Shown: piece after piece, positions 26,037 to 33,740 of the stretch
Layout of the letters: every line of letters begins with the position of its first letter
Position numbering within the stretch: the first letter of the stretch is position 1
Assembly: GCA_963728125.1 (NCBI GenBank)
Contig: CAVSIZ010000015.1
Span: forward strand, 186,001-250,000
Direction of reading: 5' to 3'
Source of the DNA: CAWDCV01 sp963728125
Lineage (GTDB): Bacteria; Actinomycetota; Actinomycetes; CAWDCV01
Length of the DNA stretch: 64,000 nucleotides
Position numbers and translations under genes: made by a program
The notes under the pieces: model-generated
What the model saw: only the letters and a program-made list of their open reading frames with translations
What the model was told of the DNA's origin: nothing
The model's database searches: none

Positions 26037-26801
26037 ATCGACATCCAGCCGCTGCTCGACGCGCTCTCGTCCCCGATCCGGCGGGAAATCTTGTGGCTGG
26101 TCCGTGACCAGGAGCTGCCGGCGGGGGAGATCGCGTCCGCGTTCCACGTGTCCGCATCGACGATCTCCGAGCATCTAGCGGTGCTGCGCGCCGTCGGGCT
26201 CGTGCAGATGCGCGTCGACGGCAGCTTCCGGCGCTATCTGGCCGATCCCGGTGCGCTGCGATCGCTGCGTCCCGACGTTCTGCTGGGGCCGGCGACGAAG
26301 TGGACCCCCGCCGATGACCTGCCCGAACGCGACCTGGCGCAGCGCACCCGGTCCGTCGCCGTGATCGTCGAGACCGTGGTCGAGGAGAGCTGCGAGGCGG
26401 CATTTCACGGTCTCACCGATCCTGACCTCTTCGGGCGCTGGCTGGGCGTGCCGGTCACGCTGGTCGACGGCAGGTTCGCCACCCGGCTGGAATGGGGCAC
26501 GACAGTGCGCGGCGTCTATGAGGTCGTGGTACCGAACTCGCTCTTGGCGTTGCGCTGGGACTTCGAGGACGAAGCGGTGCCGGTTCCGGGTTCGGAGGTC
26601 GTGACGTACGTGCGCTTCGAGCCGGTCGGGCCGCACTGTCGGGTGACAGTGCATCAGTTCGCGGCGGACGATCGGCAGGCCGAGTTCCTCGACAGTGCCT
26701 GGTCGATGGTGCTCGGCCGGATGCGAGCCGGGCTCAGCGACGCCCTCAGGGCGGGCGCCGCGCCGCCGCGACCCGCGCGGCCGAAGCGCCTTTCATGCTG
26801 A
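26037..26801 (+). CDS. ArsR-type helix-turn-helix fused to an AHSA1/SRPBCC domain
   Basis: The N-terminus is an ArsR winged helix (LLDALSSPIRREILWLV, then AGEIASAFHVSASTISEHLA) and residues from about 115 form an AHSA1 domain (ESCEAAFHGLTDPDLFGRWL). Such fusions sense a ligand in the SRPBCC pocket and repress neighbouring genes such as the divergent YCII gene. The first ATG/GTG/TTG in frame is a TTG at 26091, which would cut off the first DNA-binding helix. Homology begins at an ATC at 26037, the codon given here, with a TAGGGT box 6 bases before it. The start is uncertain; the end is firm. Confidence 0.78.
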   Translation: MDIQPLLDALSSPIRREILWLVRDQELPAGEIASAFHVSASTISEHLAVLRAVGLVQMRVDGSFRRYLADPGALRSLRPDVLLGPATKWTPADDLPERDLAQRTRSVAVIVETVVEESCEAAFHGLTDPDLFGRWLGVPVTLVDGRFATRLEWGTTVRGVYEVVVPNSLLALRWDFEDEAVPVPGSEVVTYVRFEPVGPHCRVTVHQFAADDRQAEFLDSAWSMVLGRMRAGLSDALRAGAAPPRPARPKRLSC

Positions 26802-26928
26802 CGCGTACTCCCGTCGGATGGCGGGATCGCCCGTGTCATTTCGTCACGCGCTCGCCATCCACCTCGAGGCGAGGCGGATGAACCAGTGGGGCGGCACACG
26901 TGCAGCACGCTGGCCATCGTCGGACTAC

Positions 26929-27513
26929 TCAGCCATGCAGGGTGGGCCGGTAGATGAGCTCCTGGATGTTGCTGTCGAGCGTCCGGCTCTCAATCAGCTC
27001 GAGGTCGAAGTCGGCCGCACCCTGGAAGATCGGGTCCGCCCCGGTCTGACCGCTGATCACAGGAAAGAGCGTCACCTGGACGCGGTCGACCAGACCGGCG
27101 GCCATCAGCGCCCGGTTCATCGACAGGCTGCCGTGCGAGCGCAACGGCACGTCGGACTCCTCCTTGAGCCGGGCGACGACGTCGACGGCATCGCCGCTGA
27201 CGACGGTCGCGTCCGGCCAGTCGAGGGGTCCGTTCAGCGTGGTCGACACCACCGTCGTCGGCATGCTCCTCATCCGAGTGTTCACTGGATCGAGATCATT
27301 CAACTCACCGTTGTTCGGGCCCATCAGCTGCATGAACTCCCGAAAAGTGTTGGCCCCGAGGACCATCCGCTGCCCCTCGCCGTACATGGCAAGGCGGCGG
27401 TCGAGGAATTCGGGGCCGTGCTTGCCCCAGTAGCCGCCCCAGTCACCGTCAGGGCCGTAGGAGCCGAAGCCGTCGAGGGTGGCAAGGACGTCGAAGGTGT
27501 AGGCCGCGGTCAT
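26929..27513 (-). CDS. Dihydrofolate-reductase-fold (RibD C-terminal) protein
   Basis: The 194-residue protein has the RibD-C layout: N-terminal TFDVLATLDGFGSYGPDGDW, a central MVLGANTFREF segment and the NADPH-binding stretch VPLRSHGSLSMNRALMAAGL. The family is related to DHFR and riboflavin deaminase-reductases but most members are not in those pathways. It is encoded alone, convergent with the ArsR-AHSA1 gene across 127 bases in which I see nothing else. The reaction is unknown. Confidence 0.82.
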   Translation of the reverse strand: MTAAYTFDVLATLDGFGSYGPDGDWGGYWGKHGPEFLDRRLAMYGEGQRMVLGANTFREFMQLMGPNNGELNDLDPVNTRMRSMPTTVVSTTLNGPLDWPDATVVSGDAVDVVARLKEESDVPLRSHGSLSMNRALMAAGLVDRVQVTLFPVISGQTGADPIFQGAADFDLELIESRTLDSNIQELIYRPTLHG

Positions 27514-27637
27514 GATCCGCTCCTCGAGTGCGGGTGATCGGAATGTGTGGATCCAGACTGGAAACTACGGCGAAACTCATCGCCGTCGGACTCTGAAAGT
27601 CCGGCCGCCCGGATGCAGCCCTCTCGGTGAAGACTGT

Positions 27638-28051
27638 TCAGCGCGACGCCAATCGCTCCAGCGGTTGCCCGGTGAGATCAGCGATGATCTCGAAGTCCTT
27701 GTCGAGGTGAAGAACGGTCAAGCCGGCTAGTTCGGCAGTCGCCGCGACGATCAGGTCCGGAATCGAGGGCGCCCGATGCTGTCCCCTGTCGGCGAGGAGC
27801 GCAAGGACCTCCATCGATCGGTCCTCGACCGCGGGGGTCTGGTATTCGACGGGCATCGAGGACAGCGGAGCGGATCGCAGAGCGGTACGAAGATCACTGC
27901 CCGATCGGACCGAGTAGCCAATCTCCAGTCGGGTGACGTTCGCGATCCGAACGAGGCCGCGCTCGATGCGAGCGGCCCACTGGGCGGCTTCCTGACTACT
28001 TCCAAGCCGAACGATGGCTGACTTGTCGATGAGCCATGAGGTCAGCGCCAC
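27638..28051 (-). CDS. vapC: PIN-domain toxin (VapC type)
   Basis: The 137-residue PIN domain has the acidic quartet of VapC nucleases: Asp9 in WLIDKSAI, Glu in NVTRLEIGYS, Asp in SIPDLIVAATAE and Asp in LHLDKDFEIIA. VapC enzymes cleave specific tRNAs or other RNAs when the antitoxin is lost. The GTG start overlaps the vapB end by 10 bases, ensuring coupled synthesis. All acidic residues are present, so the toxin is probably active. No target can be predicted. Confidence 0.88.
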   Translation of the reverse strand: MALTSWLIDKSAIVRLGSSQEAAQWAARIERGLVRIANVTRLEIGYSVRSGSDLRTALRSAPLSSMPVEYQTPAVEDRSMEVLALLADRGQHRAPSIPDLIVAATAELAGLTVLHLDKDFEIIADLTGQPLERLASR

Positions 28052-28263
28052 GCGGCGCCCATGACCTCGGGATCTGCGAGATCGCCGGTTAGCTCGGCGA
28101 GCCGGGCGAGATCGGAGACCTCTACCAGGGAGCCGGAGAGTTGCGCCTCTTGAGCAAGCCGTCGGCGCACATACTCACTCCGCGACAACCCCAGCCGAAC
28201 CGCGTGGGCGTCGACCGCTGCGAGAACTGACTCAGGAACATCTCTGATCAGGACGTCGGCCAT
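28042..28263 (-). CDS. vapB: Ribbon-helix-helix antitoxin (VapB type)
   Basis: The 73-residue protein begins with the RHH fold DVLIRDVPESVLAAVDAHAV followed by the helix LGLSRSEYVRRRLAQEA. The C-terminal tail is acidic and would wrap the toxin. The ATG stands 5 bases after a GGAGGTG ribosome site. A perfect dyad lies just upstream over the probable -10 box, which fits autorepression by the VapBC complex. Confidence 0.88.
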   Translation of the reverse strand: MADVLIRDVPESVLAAVDAHAVRLGLSRSEYVRRRLAQEAQLSGSLVEVSDLARLAELTGDLADPEVMGAAWR

Positions 28264-28274
28264 AGTGGCACCTC

Positions 28275-28292
28275 CGCTATCACATGATAGCG
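28275..28292 (-). promoter_or_regulatory. Palindromic operator of vapBC
   Basis: Two perfect 8-base arms (CGCTATCA and TGATAGCG) flank a 2-base centre, 11 bases upstream of the vapB ATG. Within it, on the minus strand, lies TATCAT, a good -10 box. This is where a VapBC complex would bind. Confidence 0.6.
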
Positions 28293-28334
28293 CTTGCCCA
28301 CGCCCGACACGTAGCCTCCCCTGGCAAAGAAGCG

Positions 28335-28407
28335 TGCCCCCGGCAAGATTCGAACTTGCGGCACACGGTTTAGGAAACCGTTGCTCTATCCCCTGAGCTA
28401 CGGGGGC
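28335..28407 (-). tRNA. tRNA-Arg (anticodon CCT)
   Basis: On the minus strand the acceptor arm GCCCCCG pairs with CGGGGGC, the anticodon arm ACGGT-TTCCTAA-ACCGT presents CCT, and the T-arm holds TTCGAAT. The 73-base cloverleaf is complete and CCA is not encoded. It reads AGG codons. Confidence 0.93.
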
Positions 28408-28523
28408 GGCATTCTTCGTCTCTCACGGTAGATCACGCGGCGAACACGGAGGCCGGCCAGGGCAGCCGCCGGTGCCGTCGTGCGTCAAGATGGACCTCAG
28501 GAAATGCGGCGAGGAGGCTGACC

Positions 28524-28967
28524 ATGCTGCTGCGACACCTGATCGGCGCGGCGCTACGCCGGGCGCGACAGCGACAGGGGCGGACGCTGCGCGAGGTTGC
28601 CGACGCCGCGCGGGTGTCGATGCCGTACCTGTCCGAGGTGGAGCGCGGTCGCAAGGAGGCGTCGTCCGAGGTGCTTGCAGCCATCTGCCGGGCGTTGGGA
28701 TTGCGGCTCAGCGATCTCCTCGAGGAAGTGCGGCAGGACCTGACTCGACTGGAGCCGCAGCGCGCGTCCTCCGTGCCGGCGCGCATGCGCGGAGGTTCAG
28801 CCCAGACGTCGCTGTGCGCTGCCCAGCAGCACGCGACGCGAGGCGCCGCGCAGATGCGCTGCGGGTATGGCCGAGGGCGCCGTCACGTGTCCGTGCCGCC
28901 GCCGCCGCTCACCATCGCCGCAGTCGCAACGACGTGGTCGACGAAGCCGTACTCCAAGGCTTCCTGA
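28524..28967 (+). CDS. clgR: ClgR-like Cro/C1-type regulator of Clp protease genes
   Basis: Residues 1-75 match actinobacterial ClgR: QGRTLREVADAARVSMPYLS followed by EVERGRKEASSEVLAAICRA. ClgR activates clpP1P2 and other proteostasis genes under stress and is itself a Clp substrate. The C-terminal 65 residues are low-complexity and poorly conserved, and the last 85 bases lie over the end of the convergent clpP gene. The usual ClgR is about 100-110 residues, so the natural end may have been lost. Neighbouring clpP is the expected regulon member. No clear ClgR box was found before clpP. Confidence 0.85.
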   Translation: MLLRHLIGAALRRARQRQGRTLREVADAARVSMPYLSEVERGRKEASSEVLAAICRALGLRLSDLLEEVRQDLTRLEPQRASSVPARMRGGSAQTSLCAAQQHATRGAAQMRCGYGRGRRHVSVPPPPLTIAAVATTWSTKPYSKAS

Positions 28968-29479
28968 GCGGTGAACCAGCGGTCCCGGTCCGAGTCCGCG
29001 GTGATGCGCTCGATGCTCTGACCCGTGTGCAGCGCGTTCAGCTCGGCCATCTTGTTCTTCGTGTAGATCATCTGCTCGGCCTGGATCTTGATGTCGGATG
29101 CCGTACCACCGATGCCACCGAGCGGTTGGTGCATGACGACACGCGCGTGGGGGAGCGCGTACCGCTTGCCGCGAGTGCCGGCTGAAAGCAGGAACTGTCC
29201 CATCGATGCCGCGAGACCCATGGCCACCGTGGCGACGTCGTTCTCGATGAAGGCCATGGTGTCGAAGATGGCCAGGCCGGCGGAGATCGAGCCGCCCGGC
29301 GAGTTGATGTAGAAGTAGATGTCCCGCTTGGGATCCTCCGCCGCCAGCAGCAGCAGCTGAGCGCAGATCAGATTGGCGTTGTCGTCGCGGACCTCCGAGC
29401 CGAGGAAGACGATCCGCTCGCGCAACAGGCGGTCGTAGATGTGGTCGCCGAACAATGGTCCTTCGGGTCTGCTCGTCAT
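28883..29479 (-). CDS. clpP: ATP-dependent Clp protease proteolytic subunit
   Basis: From the ATG at 29479 (ribosome site GGGAG 11 bases before) the protein has 198 residues with the catalytic triad Ser92 (AASMGQF), His117 (VVMHQPL) and Asp166 (DRDRWF). It assembles into a double-heptamer chamber fed by ClpX or ClpC. Actinobacteria usually have clpP1P2 in tandem next to tig and clpX; this copy stands alone beside clgR, so it is probably an additional ClpP (ClpP3-like). An alternative GTG at 29488 adds three residues but lacks ribosome-site spacing. Confidence 0.92.
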   Translation of the reverse strand: MTSRPEGPLFGDHIYDRLLRERIVFLGSEVRDDNANLICAQLLLLAAEDPKRDIYFYINSPGGSISAGLAIFDTMAFIENDVATVAMGLAASMGQFLLSAGTRGKRYALPHARVVMHQPLGGIGGTASDIKIQAEQMIYTKNKMAELNALHTGQSIERITADSDRDRWFTAQEALEYGFVDHVVATAAMVSGGGGTDT

Positions 29480-29560
29480 GCACCACACGCTCCCGCGATG
29501 CAGTGAAGCGGGCTAGGTCAGTTCGCCAGCAGAGGATCTGCCAGCAGCAGATCGGCGGCT

Positions 29561-30421
29561 TCAGGAAGCGCGGTCGGCGGTGATGAGCCAGGTCGCGGAT
29601 CCGAACGTCACGCCGTGATTGCCGAGATGCTCCTCGATGGTCTGGCGCAGCTCTCGCCGCGCTCGAGCCTTTGCGTCGTCGTCGACACCATCGAGCATCC
29701 ACCCGGCTAGGCCGAGCAGGAAGTCGTACGCCGTGTCAGCGTCCGCGCCGAAGAACAGCGGCTGCCGTACGTCGTCGAAACGCACGTTCATGAACCCTGT
29801 GCGTTGCAACAGGTCGCGCACGCGATCCGGATCGCTCATCGAGAACGGTCCCGGCGCCTCGACCGGAGGCGCGGGAAGCTGCCGTCCCGCGGCGAGTGAG
29901 GTCCTGATGTTGACGATCCATTCGTTGTTCGTCAGCGATTGCCAGACCAGGAGGACGAGTCGTCCCTGCGGACGCAACGCACTCGCGATGTTGGCGAATG
30001 CAGCGTCCGGGTCGCCGAAGAACATCGCCCCCGTGCGACTGGTGGCGACATCGAACGATGCCTCGTCGAAGGGATGAACCTGCACGTCGCCTTGCTCGAA
30101 GACGACATTGCGCACGTTCTCACGTTCAGCTGCATGGCGCGCAGCCTCGATCATGCGCGACGACAGGTCGACACCGAGGGCGAAGCCGTCGGCAGCCAGG
30201 CGAGCAGCCGCGCGCGTCGTTGCGCCGTTGCCGCACCCGATGTCGAGGATCCTGTTGCCGGACTGAATGCTCGCGGCATCGAGGAAGCGTTGGTCGTACG
30301 CAGCGATGCACTGATCGAACAGTTCGGCATTGGTTACCCAGTAGTCCCCGTCCTTGCCATCCCACGCCTGCAGCTGTGCTGCGTTCGATGGATCGACGGG
30401 AATCGAATCGGCAGTGGCCAC
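29561..30421 (-). CDS. Class I SAM-dependent methyltransferase
   Basis: The 286-residue protein has motif I ILDIGCGNGATTRAAARLA, an acidic residue after the next strand (LGVDLSSRMIEAA) and motif II/III patterns through DVQVHPFDEASFDVATSRTG. The target is unknown; the group includes ubiquinone/menaquinone and small-molecule methyltransferases. It is the last of a minus-strand run with the UlaG-like and aldo/keto reductase genes, separated from the former by 9 bases, so the three may be one operon. Confidence 0.85.
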   Translation of the reverse strand: MATADSIPVDPSNAAQLQAWDGKDGDYWVTNAELFDQCIAAYDQRFLDAASIQSGNRILDIGCGNGATTRAAARLAADGFALGVDLSSRMIEAARHAAERENVRNVVFEQGDVQVHPFDEASFDVATSRTGAMFFGDPDAAFANIASALRPQGRLVLLVWQSLTNNEWIVNIRTSLAAGRQLPAPPVEAPGPFSMSDPDRVRDLLQRTGFMNVRFDDVRQPLFFGADADTAYDFLLGLAGWMLDGVDDDAKARARRELRQTIEEHLGNHGVTFGSATWLITADRAS

Positions 30422-30430
30422 AACGCCTCC

Positions 30431-31063
30431 TCAGATCTCCATCCCCGCTTCACCGTCGATCACTCGCACCTTGGTTCCCTCTGGCGCAAGCCGGTCGAAC
30501 AGGCCGTAGTGCACCTGCGGCATGGCGAGGTGGGCTTCGTGGATCGGTACGGCGAGGCGCGGCCGCACACGTCGCAGATAATCCACGGCTTCCGCCACCT
30601 TGAGCCACGGCGCCGCCGTCGGCAAGGCGAGTACCTCGATGGTGTCGACGCCAGGTGAAGTGAATGCGTCGCCAGGATGAAAGAGTCGCTCGGCGACGAG
30701 GTAGCCGACGTTCGGGATGCGCGGCACATCCGGATGAATGACAGCATGCTGATGTCCGAACACGCGCACTCGGAGGCCGATGTCGAGGTCGTCACCCTCG
30801 TGGACGATCTGTGCGCCGATGCTCTTCGCAGCAAGTTCCTCCCCGGTGCCTTCATCGCAGTACAGCGTCGCCTCGGGATTCGACTCCAGCAGTCCCGGCA
30901 ATCGTGCGACGTCGATGTGATCCGGGTGCTGATGGGTGATGAGGATGCCGCTCAGGCCGGTCAGTTCCTCGAAGCCGGTCGAGAACGTCCCCGGGTCGAT
31001 GAGCACCCGCGCACTCCCGTCCTCGACCAGGAGGCAGGCGTGACCCAACTTCTGCAACCGCAC
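30431..31063 (-). CDS. Metallo-beta-lactamase-fold hydrolase, UlaG-like
   Basis: The 210-residue protein begins MRLQKLGHACLLVEDGSARV and has the metal motif ITHQHPDHID, two features of the UlaG/L-ascorbate-6-P lactonase-like branch. A distal His is in VPIHEAHLAM. The enzyme needs one or two metal ions (Mn or Zn). Substrate is unknown in this branch. It lies between the aldo/keto reductase and methyltransferase genes with short spacers (15 and 9 bases). Confidence 0.85.
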   Translation of the reverse strand: MRLQKLGHACLLVEDGSARVLIDPGTFSTGFEELTGLSGILITHQHPDHIDVARLPGLLESNPEATLYCDEGTGEELAAKSIGAQIVHEGDDLDIGLRVRVFGHQHAVIHPDVPRIPNVGYLVAERLFHPGDAFTSPGVDTIEVLALPTAAPWLKVAEAVDYLRRVRPRLAVPIHEAHLAMPQVHYGLFDRLAPEGTKVRVIDGEAGMEI

Positions 31064-31078
31064 GAGGACTCCTTCTCG

Positions 31079-31882
31079 TCAGAGCTGCTCCGCGAGGCGC
31101 ACGACGCGCTCGCGCTGCGACGCATCGAACCACGGACCGTCGCCGACCTCGGCGTTCTGCACGGCGCGATCGGCGCTTGAGGTGGCGGGCAGGGACACCG
31201 TCACACGCGGGTCACTGAGGCCCCACCGCAGCAGCGCCTGCGCCCAGGTTCGGACACCCAGCCCGTCGAGTTCGTCTGACGCGGGAGTGCGACGTAGCAG
31301 GCTGCCTTCGCCGAACGGACGCATCAGCAGCACGCCAATGCCGAGGTCCGCTGCGGCCGGAAGGATGCGCTGCTCGATCTCACGCTGACGCGGGTTGTAG
31401 GGAACCTGGATGGCGTCGATGCGTCCGCTGCGCATGATGTGCTCGATGTCGCTCAGTGCGGATGCCGCGTAGTGCGTGACGCCGACGTACCTGACCCGTC
31501 CGGCATCGCGCTCGCGCTCGAGCAGTTCGAGGCGGCGCCGCCAGGCGACCAGGTTGTGCACCTGGTAGAGGTCGATGCGTCCGCCGAAGAATCCGTAGGC
31601 GTTGCCCAGCTGCCGACCTGCTTCGTCGTCGTCGGTAGCCCACACCTTGGTGGCCACGAAGGCTTCGTCGCGGCGGTCGCGCAGCGCGTCGCCGAGGACG
31701 CGCTCGGCCTGGCCGTACATCGGGGACGAGTCGACCACCGTCGTGCCGCTGTCCAGCGCGCGCTGAACCACGGTGTGCCGGTCGGCCTCGACGGCCGAGC
31801 CGTGGACATCGAGCACGCGCCAGGTCCCGAGACCCACGATGGGTAGCTCGACGCCAGTTCGCCCCAACGTCCGGTACTCCAT
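31079..31882 (-). CDS. Aldo/keto reductase
   Basis: From the ATG at 31882 the protein has 267 residues. It opens MEYRTLGRTGVELPIVGLGT, has the catalytic region DSSPMYGQAERVLGDAL (Asp and Tyr of the AKR tetrad), then ATKVW with the lysine and VRYVGVTHYAASAL. The frame can be read back to 31969 but that part overlaps a divergent small gene. It reduces aldehydes or ketones with NADPH; the short length matches the AKR11/12-like bacterial group. The substrate is unknown. Confidence 0.87.
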   Translation of the reverse strand: MEYRTLGRTGVELPIVGLGTWRVLDVHGSAVEADRHTVVQRALDSGTTVVDSSPMYGQAERVLGDALRDRRDEAFVATKVWATDDDEAGRQLGNAYGFFGGRIDLYQVHNLVAWRRRLELLERERDAGRVRYVGVTHYAASALSDIEHIMRSGRIDAIQVPYNPRQREIEQRILPAAADLGIGVLLMRPFGEGSLLRRTPASDELDGLGVRTWAQALLRWGLSDPRVTVSLPATSSADRAVQNAEVGDGPWFDASQRERVVRLAEQL

Positions 31883-31931
31883 GGATGAAGCATGCCCAGG
31901 CGCACGTGGACAACGCCGTACCGTGGCCAGC

Positions 31932-32060
31932 ATGTCCGAGCTACTGCCAGAACAAACGTCCGACGACACCGACGCGGGCTGGGGCGAGGCGGCGGACAGC
32001 GACGACGACGAGCGGCGACTCCTCGCCGAGAAGCCGCCGCATCACCTCGAGTCGCCCTAG
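31932..32060 (+). CDS. Small acidic conserved protein, 42 aa
   Basis: The frame MSELLPEQTSDDTDAGWGEA runs on to the ending LLAEKPPHHLESP. Short acidic proteins with the same GWGE and LLAE(K/R)PPHH elements recur in actinobacterial genomes, so I take it as a real gene. It has no membrane span or known domain. It is divergent from the aldo/keto reductase by 49 bases and its stop overlaps the mscL stop by 4 bases. Function unknown. Confidence 0.65.
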   Translation: MSELLPEQTSDDTDAGWGEAADSDDDERRLLAEKPPHHLESP

Positions 32061-32461
32061 TACTCCCGGGGCGGCGGTTGGTTGACCTGGCGCTGCATCA
32101 GGTCACGAATCTCGGTGAGAAGCAGCGCTTCGTCGGTGGGAGCGGGGGTGTCTTCGGTGGGCTCACCGCGAGTACGGTCCATGATCCGCTTCATCGGCGT
32201 CACGACGAGGAAGTAGACGACGGCCGCGATGATCACAAATGTGATGATCGCGTTGATCACGGCGCCGAAGTTGAATACCTGGCCGCTGATGATGACCTTC
32301 CCGCCATCGACGCCGCCTCCGAGGAACAGATTGACCAGGGGCTGAATGAGCGCATCGGTGAAGGCCGTCACCAGGGCGGTGAAGGCCGTGCCGATAACCA
32401 CCGCCACGGCGAGGTCGACGACGTTTCCGCGGACTAGGAAGTCGCGGAACCCTTTGAGCAT
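32057..32461 (-). CDS. mscL: Large-conductance mechanosensitive channel
   Basis: The 134-residue protein opens MLKGFRDFLVRGNVVDLAVA and has the pore helix AVVIGTAFTALVTAF, a second span (IINAIITFVIIAAVVYFLVV) and a charged C-terminal helix. MscL opens under high membrane tension and releases solutes during hypo-osmotic shock. The start ATG at 32461 has an AGGAAG ribosome site. It is followed by a convergent small acidic protein gene. The mscL-SAF-FmdB order is a frequent actinobacterial arrangement. Confidence 0.95.
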   Translation of the reverse strand: MLKGFRDFLVRGNVVDLAVAVVIGTAFTALVTAFTDALIQPLVNLFLGGGVDGGKVIISGQVFNFGAVINAIITFVIIAAVVYFLVVTPMKRIMDRTRGEPTEDTPAPTDEALLLTEIRDLMQRQVNQPPPREY

Positions 32462-32540
32462 GGGAGTCTTCCTCCTCAGATCGTCCCCTGCAGGTCCGTG
32501 ATCACCCTCGCAGGTCTGGCGGTGTGCGGCGAATCGCGGA

Positions 32541-33221
32541 TCAATCGGGTCTCAGCGTGAGAGACAGTCGCGATGTCACGGCGGCAGCAGCCAAGTGCTC
32601 AGCAACCTGCTCGCTCGTAGCGACAACGATCAGCGCACCATCGACGACTGCTAGGGCGTCACTTTCCTGCGGAACCGTCACCACCTGAACATCCGACGCA
32701 ACCACCTCGACCTCGGCTGCGGTGAGGCCAGCGGCAGCGAGCTCACTCGGCACCCCGGCCGCCAGGACGTCGATCCGGTCGCCAGGTCGCACGAGCCGGA
32801 CGGCGCCCGCATCCGCAATGCGGACGGGAGTCGCCACCACAGTGGCGCCTGCCGTCGACGTGTATCCCTCCAGCAGAGCGGGGCCGACGAGCCGTACATC
32901 GGTCACCACCTCACCCGCCCGCATCGGGCCGGCGAGCACGCGACCTTCGACGGCCGAGAGCGCTGCCATGGGCTCAGCGGGAACGACCCCTATCGGCAGC
33001 TGCGTGACCTTGACATCGGTCGCCGTCAGAACTGACCCACCGGACAGGTCGTTCGCTGCCACGACGACCTCGGTTGTCGGCGGTGGAGCCGGGCGGGCGG
33101 CGGCAATCCCCGTCACCACGGCGACCGCTGTCAGGGCGGCGGCGAGCATGCGTCGATGCCAGACCAGACGCCGTCGAATGGCTCGCCAGCGCGACGGCAG
33201 CGTGGGTGACATGCCCGGCAT
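32541..33221 (-). CDS. SAF-domain protein (CpaB/RcpC-like)
   Basis: The 226-residue protein has an N-terminal membrane anchor (MLAAALTAVAVVTGIAAARP), then a SAF domain (VVVAANDLSGGSVLTATDVK) and a second beta-rich region with VRLVRPGDRIDVLAAG. The RcpC/CpaB family supports Flp/Tad pilus assembly, but no tad genes are near, and single actinobacterial copies between mscL and fmdB are widespread with no known role. The basic N-terminus PSRWRAIRRRLVWHRR keeps it inside-anchored. Confidence 0.82.
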   Translation of the reverse strand: MPGMSPTLPSRWRAIRRRLVWHRRMLAAALTAVAVVTGIAAARPAPPPTTEVVVAANDLSGGSVLTATDVKVTQLPIGVVPAEPMAALSAVEGRVLAGPMRAGEVVTDVRLVGPALLEGYTSTAGATVVATPVRIADAGAVRLVRPGDRIDVLAAGVPSELAAAGLTAAEVEVVASDVQVVTVPQESDALAVVDGALIVVATSEQVAEHLAAAAVTSRLSLTLRPD

Positions 33222-33307
33222 GGCCTCGACAGTACGAGCGTGTCGATGCCGAAAACGCTTCGTCCACAGGGCAAAGCGACAGAAGGCGTTATCCCCAGGA
33301 ACAGGGG

Positions 33308-33661
33308 TCAGGTGGCGCTAGCGGCAGCCGGTGCCTTGTCCTTCTTCCCCTTGGTGGCGCTCGACGACGACTTCGCCGTGTCGCTCGACGACGAGTCGGT
33401 CGAGGCACTGCTGGAAGAGGTCGAATCGGAGGTCTTGGCGTCGGACGATTCCTTGCCCGATCCGTTGGCGCCCACCTTGGCGCTCTCGCGGCTGTCGTTG
33501 CGGTAGAAGCCGGAACCCTTGAAGACGACTCCCACCGACGTGAAGACCTTGCGCAGCCGGCCGCCACACGACGGGCACGCCGTCAACGCGGGGTCGCTGA
33601 ACGCCTGGACGGCCTCCAACGGCTCGTCGCACGCCGTACAGACGTACTGGTAGGTGGGCAA
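33308..33661 (-). CDS. FmdB family zinc-ribbon protein
   Basis: Starting at the TTG at 33661 (GGGAGG ribosome site 7 bases before) the protein has 117 residues and opens MPTYQYVCTACDEPLEAV, with a second CPSCGG pair completing a four-cysteine zinc ribbon in residues 8-36. The C-terminal 60 residues are Ser/Asp/Lys-rich and disordered. An upstream ATG at 33712 has no homology. Function of the family is unclear; it is often beside 5-formyltetrahydrofolate cyclo-ligase, which here is 7.4 kb away. Confidence 0.85.
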   Translation of the reverse strand: MPTYQYVCTACDEPLEAVQAFSDPALTACPSCGGRLRKVFTSVGVVFKGSGFYRNDSRESAKVGANGSGKESSDAKTSDSTSSSSASTDSSSSDTAKSSSSATKGKKDKAPAAASAT

Positions 33662-33740
33662 CGCATCCTCCCGGCTGGCACTCTCACTTCGCGACTGCCA
33701 ATGGTGGGACAACGAACGCTCGCTGTCTATTCCGCGAGCC

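Noticed and set aside
29489..29560. ClgR box before clpP
   Set aside because: Fragments such as TGGCGAACTG occur but no two-sided CGC/GCG box with correct spacing is present.
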